DNA of 10,671 bases. Origin: Candidatus Dojkabacteria bacterium UBA5749. GTDB taxonomy: Bacteria > Patescibacteriota > Dojkabacteria > SC72. Below the pieces are notes generated by a model. The model made no database searches, had not been told where the DNA came from, and saw only the letters and a program-made list of their open reading frames with translations. Position 1 is the first letter of the stretch; each line of letters opens with the position of its first letter. The position numbers were made by a program, and so were the translations under genes. Of the stretch, positions 8,294 through 10,671 are shown piece by piece. Where the stretch lies: NCBI GenBank assembly GCA_002419125.1, contig DIFL01000030.1:316-10986 (forward strand). The letters run 5' to 3'.

Positions 8294-8322
8294 ATAATAC
8301 AAGGAAGCAAATACAATATCAA
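8294..8322 (-). promoter_or_regulatory. Sigma70-type promoter, probably leaderless, for the FN3 gene
   Basis: On the minus strand a TTGATA -35 box (8317-8322) and a TATTAT -10 box (8294-8299) are separated by exactly 17 nt; each hexamer matches the consensus at 5 of 6 bases. Only 6 nt lie between the -10 box and the ATG at 8287, so transcription would begin at about the start codon. There is no Shine-Dalgarno here, which fits. It is an internal promoter in the gap after the 95-aa gene. Confidence 0.6.
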
Positions 8323-8331
8323 CGTTTTACA

Positions 8332-8619
8332 CTATTCCTCTCTTGATTTGAAGCCATCAATAATTCCAGAGGCTACAGAGAATACAGATGATACTCTTTG
8401 AACTACTCCAACAATTTGATCTACGGGTGTTTTAATACTACTTACTATTCCAGATAACTCTGAGGTAATACCATTAATATCATTAACTGTCTTTTGTAAT
8501 CCAATAACAGTATTTTTAGATTCTTTAAGCAACATTGCTAAATGGTAAAGCACAAAACAAAAGAATATTGTCACTACACTAATTATAACCATCCAAAATA
8601 CACTAGGTATCTCTTGCAT
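8332..8619 (-). CDS. Small single-pass membrane protein with coiled-coil tail (DUF948-like)
   Basis: A 95-aa protein: a short N-terminus, a membrane segment at about 8-30, then a helical tail at about 31-85 with heptad-like Leu/Ile/Val spacing and few prolines. This layout (N-terminal membrane helix followed by a long amphipathic helix with repeated Val/Ile-Asp/Asn-x-Ile patterns) resembles DUF948/YtxG-like proteins, whose function is not well defined. The tail probably lies in the cytoplasm or along the membrane and may self-associate. It is the first gene of the minus-strand cluster, preceded by a strong promoter and a weak GAGAG ribosome binding site about 8 nt before the ATG. The stop is TAG. 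Family assignment is by shape only; the gene itself is convincing. Confidence 0.75.
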   Translation of the reverse strand: MQEIPSVFWMVIISVVTIFFCFVLYHLAMLLKESKNTVIGLQKTVNDINGITSELSGIVSSIKTPVDQIVGVVQRVSSVFSVASGIIDGFKSREE

Positions 8620-8651
8620 TATTTTCTCTCAATTAATTTAAGATATATACA

Positions 8652-8681
8652 ATTATGATTGTCTTTAGTTATATATGTCAA
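8652..8681 (-). promoter_or_regulatory. Strong sigma70-type promoter for the minus-strand envelope cluster
   Basis: On the minus strand a perfect TTGACA -35 box (8676-8681) is followed after 18 nt by CATAAT (8652-8657), 5 of 6 matches to the -10 consensus. The predicted start is near 8645, giving a 5' leader of about 25 nt before the ATG at 8619. It overlaps the region upstream of the divergent rsmE promoter, so polymerases on the two could interfere. Confidence 0.65.
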
Positions 8682-8687
8682 GTAAAA

Positions 8688-8696
8688 TGATATAAT
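8688..8696 (+). promoter_or_regulatory. Extended -10 promoter of rsmE, probably leaderless
   Basis: The bases read TGATATAAT, a perfect TATAAT with an extended TG. The ATG at 8702 begins 5 nt after the box ends, so the transcript probably starts at or near this codon. A poor -35 candidate (TTATAT, 8669-8674, 16-nt spacer) is present. No Shine-Dalgarno precedes the gene. Confidence 0.6.
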
Positions 8697-8701
8697 TGAT
8701 G

Positions 8702-9430
8702 ATGAATAGATTCTTTATCAAGCATAAGTTAACAGTACAAGATGTTACTCACCTATCAGATTCTGATAGTGAGTTTGTAATTAATAAACTCCACTTAAAA
8801 GAAGAGAACTTCATTGAGGTAGAAACATATGAGGCTGTATATCTTGCAGTAATATCTGATATTGCTAAAAACTGTGTAGAGGTTGAAGTCATTGAGCAAA
8901 TTTCACAAAAGGAGATAAAGGACAATGTAGATATTACAATTATCCAATCTCTCATAGGAAAAGACAAATTTAATTTCCTAATAGAGAAATCAGTAGAGAT
9001 TGGGATAGATATGATAATACCTGTGGAGTCACAATATTCTCTTGTTAAAAGGAGTAAGGCTATAAAAGAATATGGCCTATGGAAAAAGATAGTTAGTGAT
9101 GCAGTAGAACAATCAAGGAATATTAAACACACGATAATCGAGAAACCTACTAGATTACAAGATATAACAGTAGATAAAAATCAAAACCTATTATGTCTTA
9201 CAACTGAAAATGTAGATACTGTATCTTTAAAACAGTATATTTCAAATTCTGAGATTAAAAAACCCTTTGTTATTGCTATTGGTCCAGAAAAGGGGTGGAG
9301 TAGTAAGGATATTGATATATTTAAAGAAAAAGGTTTTAAGTTTGTTAGATTGTCTGGGAATATTCTTAGAACAGAGACGGGTGCTTTAGTTATTGGTAGT
9401 ATACTTAAATATTTAAAAGGAGAGATCTAA
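8702..9430 (+). CDS. rsmE: 16S rRNA m3U1498 methyltransferase RsmE
   Basis: A 242-aa SPOUT-class methyltransferase that uses S-adenosylmethionine to methylate N3 of U1498 in 16S rRNA, in the cytoplasm. The family marks are in order: an N-terminal PUA-like part, the EKSVEIGIDMIIPVES block in the middle, the W-KIV--A-EQS block, the GPEKGWS loop (family usual GPEGGWS, with Lys replacing one Gly), and the C-terminal LSGNILRTETGAL knot motif that binds the cofactor. Length is typical. Three starts lie in tandem: TTG 8696, ATG 8699 and ATG 8702. The TTG overlaps the -10 box and 8699 is only 2 nt past it, so 8702 is preferred. It overlaps the next gene by 1 nt. Confidence 0.93.
   Translation: MNRFFIKHKLTVQDVTHLSDSDSEFVINKLHLKEENFIEVETYEAVYLAVISDIAKNCVEVEVIEQISQKEIKDNVDITIIQSLIGKDKFNFLIEKSVEIGIDMIIPVESQYSLVKRSKAIKEYGLWKKIVSDAVEQSRNIKHTIIEKPTRLQDITVDKNQNLLCLTTENVDTVSLKQYISNSEIKKPFVIAIGPEKGWSSKDIDIFKEKGFKFVRLSGNILRTETGALVIGSILKYLKGEI
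9419..9424 (+). promoter_or_regulatory. Strong Shine-Dalgarno of the m5C methyltransferase gene
   Basis: GGAGAG within AAAAGGAGAG sits inside the last codons of rsmE, 7 nt before the ATG at 9430 when measured from GGAG. It shows that this organism does use anti-Shine-Dalgarno pairing, in contrast to the bare starts elsewhere in the window, and it fixes the start choice. Confidence 0.75.
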
Positions 9431-10470
9431 TGAGAAAAAAAGATGTAAGAAAAAAAGGAACAAGAAGTAATTATAAAAAACCGAGAAATTACGATAAGGA
9501 TGAGAATAGTAAATACTTTACTAAGGATGATATCTTTATCTCTAGAATGGCAAGTATCCTCATGCTTCCAAAAGCAAGAGTGTCCTCTCTATTCTATCAA
9601 AGAGCAAGAACTACAATACGTTTAAATAGTTTAAAGGGTAATGTTAAAGAGACTCTGAGATTACTCAAGTCTAGAGGTTATGAACTCAGTAAGGTCACAT
9701 GGGCTCCTAATGTTTACTTTGTTAACAATAGAGACAAATCAGAGATATCTCAAATTGAAGAGTATAGGCAGGGTCTCTTCTATATCCAAGACCTTTCAAG
9801 TATTTTAGCTACTTTAGTTCTTAACCCCACAAGAGGTGAAAACATTCTAGATATGTGTGCAGCTCCAGGGAGTAAGACTACACATATGGCTGAAATTACT
9901 AAGAATAGAGCTAACATTTTAGCAAATGAGATAGAAGTTGGTCGTACAAATTCCCTAAGGAATGTAATTGAACAATTTGGTGCTAACTCTGTAAAAATTA
10001 CTCTTAGTGATGGAAGAGATTTTGGCAAGAAATATCCTGATTACTTTGATAAAGTACTTCTAGATGCACCTTGTAGTGGAGAGGGGAGAATATATCTAAG
10101 GGGACCTAAGCCCTTAAGGTTTTGGAGTATTAAAAAGGTAAAAAGTTCTACAATGATACAAAGAGAGTTAATAGAGTCAGCATTTAAAACATTAAAAAGT
10201 AAGGGAACATTAATATACTCTACCTGTACACTAGAACCAGAAGAAAATGAAGGCGTAGTATCTTACCTACTTAATAAAAATCCTCTTGCATACCTTGAAG
10301 ATATTGAATTAATATCATTCCCACAATTTTCTACATTCAAAAAATATATTACAAATGGTATTACACAATGGAGTGGAAATAAGTATCACCCTTCTGTAAA
10401 GAAAAGTATTAGGGTAATACCCTCATCTGAGATGATGGGCTTTTACATAGCAAAGATATCAAAAAAATAG
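9430..10470 (+). CDS. NOL1/NOP2/Sun-family RNA (cytosine-5) methyltransferase
   Basis: A 346-aa S-adenosylmethionine-dependent m5C methyltransferase of the RsmB/RsmF/NSUN family. A basic, probably disordered extension (1-30) precedes an N-terminal RNA-binding part with the conserved R-N-L (TTIRLNSL, 61-68). Motif I is DMCAAPGSKT (141-150); the acidic residue after strand 2 is Glu167; SDGRD contains Asp194; motif IV is LDAPCSGEG with Cys215; motif VI is YSTCTLEPEENE with Cys256, the predicted nucleophile, while Cys215 would assist release. All key residues are present, so it should be active. There is no N-terminal NusB domain as in RsmB and no long C-terminal extension as in RsmF, so the target (rRNA or tRNA) cannot be decided. 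It is translationally coupled to rsmE by a TAATG overlap and ends in TAG within the terminator stem. Confidence 0.93.
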   Translation: MRKKDVRKKGTRSNYKKPRNYDKDENSKYFTKDDIFISRMASILMLPKARVSSLFYQRARTTIRLNSLKGNVKETLRLLKSRGYELSKVTWAPNVYFVNNRDKSEISQIEEYRQGLFYIQDLSSILATLVLNPTRGENILDMCAAPGSKTTHMAEITKNRANILANEIEVGRTNSLRNVIEQFGANSVKITLSDGRDFGKKYPDYFDKVLLDAPCSGEGRIYLRGPKPLRFWSIKKVKSSTMIQRELIESAFKTLKSKGTLIYSTCTLEPEENEGVVSYLLNKNPLAYLEDIELISFPQFSTFKKYITNGITQWSGNKYHPSVKKSIRVIPSSEMMGFYIAKISKK

Positions 10471-10488
10471 GGGATTTCTCCCCTACTT
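10461..10488. terminator. Bidirectional intrinsic terminator between convergent genes
   Basis: A 7-bp stem (10468-10474 with 10479-10485, TAGGGGA / TCCCCTA) closes a 4-nt loop. Seven A residues at 10461-10467 become a U7 tract for minus-strand transcripts, making a strong terminator for the S1-domain gene. In the plus direction the tail is weaker (CTTAATTTACTTT). The stop codon of the methyltransferase gene forms the base of the stem. Confidence 0.8.
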
Positions 10489-10491
10489 AAT

Positions 10492-10671
10492 TTACTTTGC
10501 TATTCCTTCCTCTGCCTTTGGTGTATCTACCTGCTTAATACTTAACTTCAACTTCCCATCTCTTTCCTTAGAGAGAAGTTTAACCTTTACTTCATCACCT
10601 TCTTTCAGATACTTTCTGACATCTTTAACAAAACCCTCTGCAATTTCAGATACATGTACTAAACCAGATAT
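10492..10671 (-). CDS. S1-domain RNA-binding protein, C-terminal fragment
   Basis: The last 59 codons of a minus-strand gene that enters from the right edge; it stops with TAA at 10492-10494. The visible part is the second half of an S1 (OB-fold) domain: SGLVHVSEIAEGFV, then VRKYLKEGDEVKVKLLSKE, then KLKLSIKQ, followed by a 12-residue polar tail. S1 domains bind single-stranded RNA. The spacing and the short tail resemble small single-S1 proteins of the YugI/CvfD type, but the end of ribosomal protein S1 or of polynucleotide phosphorylase would look similar, and the N-terminal part is not visible. It converges on the m5C methyltransferase gene with 21 nt between them, sharing the terminator hairpin. 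Confidence 0.85.
   Translation of the reverse strand: MSGLVHVSEIAEGFVKDVRKYLKEGDEVKVKLLSKERDGKLKLSIKQVDTPKAEEGIAK

Noticed and set aside
120..8619. Calling the cluster a conjugation system
   Set aside because: No relaxase, coupling ATPase, VirB4 or origin of transfer can be seen; only one protein is VirB6-like, and that by architecture.
8650..8661. Quasi-palindrome CAATTATGATTG over the minus-strand -10 box as an operator
   Set aside because: Ten of twelve bases fit symmetry, but in such AT-rich sequence this is expected by chance and no regulator gene is adjacent.
8696..8698. TTG as the start codon of rsmE
   Set aside because: Its first base is the last base of the TATAAT box, so it would lie upstream of any transcript from that promoter.
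8749..9132. A minus-strand open frame inside rsmE
   Set aside because: RsmE motifs on the plus strand are unmistakable; the antisense frame has no recognisable features.
1..10671. CRISPR arrays, tRNA or rRNA genes, insertion sequences
   Set aside because: No regularly spaced repeats, cloverleaf-like stretches, transposase motifs or terminal inverted repeats were found on either strand.

Overview
The window is AT-rich, gene-dense bacterial DNA. It looks most like a genome of the Candidate Phyla Radiation (Patescibacteria; Dojkabacteria, Katanobacteria or Microgenomates-type lineages would all fit). This placement is an inference. It rests on the very compact layout, the many secreted or membrane proteins of no recognisable family, a VirB6/TrbL-like membrane protein with the style of those lineages, and an FN3 plus beta-sandwich surface protein of a kind common there. 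The long frames contain no in-frame TGA, so the glycine-UGA code of Gracilibacteria/Absconditabacteria does not apply.

Layout. Positions 1 to 8619 hold seven minus-strand genes, closely packed and apparently one transcription direction: (in order of transcription) a 95-aa membrane-anchored helical protein, a 535-aa anchored protein with two FN3-type modules and a Glu-Pro linker, a 432-aa anchored cysteine-rich protein, a 497-aa polytopic VirB6/TrbL-like protein with a signal peptide, an 894-aa protein with a cysteine-free soluble part, a membrane segment and a C-terminal cysteine-rich HExxH zinc-peptidase-like domain, a 338-aa single-pass anchored protein, and the first 26 codons of another secreted protein. 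Together they look like an envelope-spanning, type IV secretion-like or surface apparatus. No ATPase, coupling protein or relaxase is visible, so its function and substrate are unknown.

Positions 8620 to 8701 are a short divergent promoter region. From 8702 to 10470, on the plus strand, lie two RNA methyltransferase genes joined by a 1-nt overlap: rsmE (16S rRNA m3U1498) and a NOL1/NOP2/Sun-family RNA m5C methyltransferase. A strong GC hairpin at 10468-10485 separates these from the convergent end of an S1-domain RNA-binding protein gene that runs off the right edge.

Expression signals. Three genes (starts at 80 minus, 8287 minus and 8702 plus) have a good -10 box 5 to 7 nt before the ATG, as expected for leaderless mRNAs. 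Most starts inside the minus-strand cluster lack a Shine-Dalgarno sequence, while the second methyltransferase gene has a strong one. Every gap between genes is far below 300 bases; the largest is the divergent promoter region.
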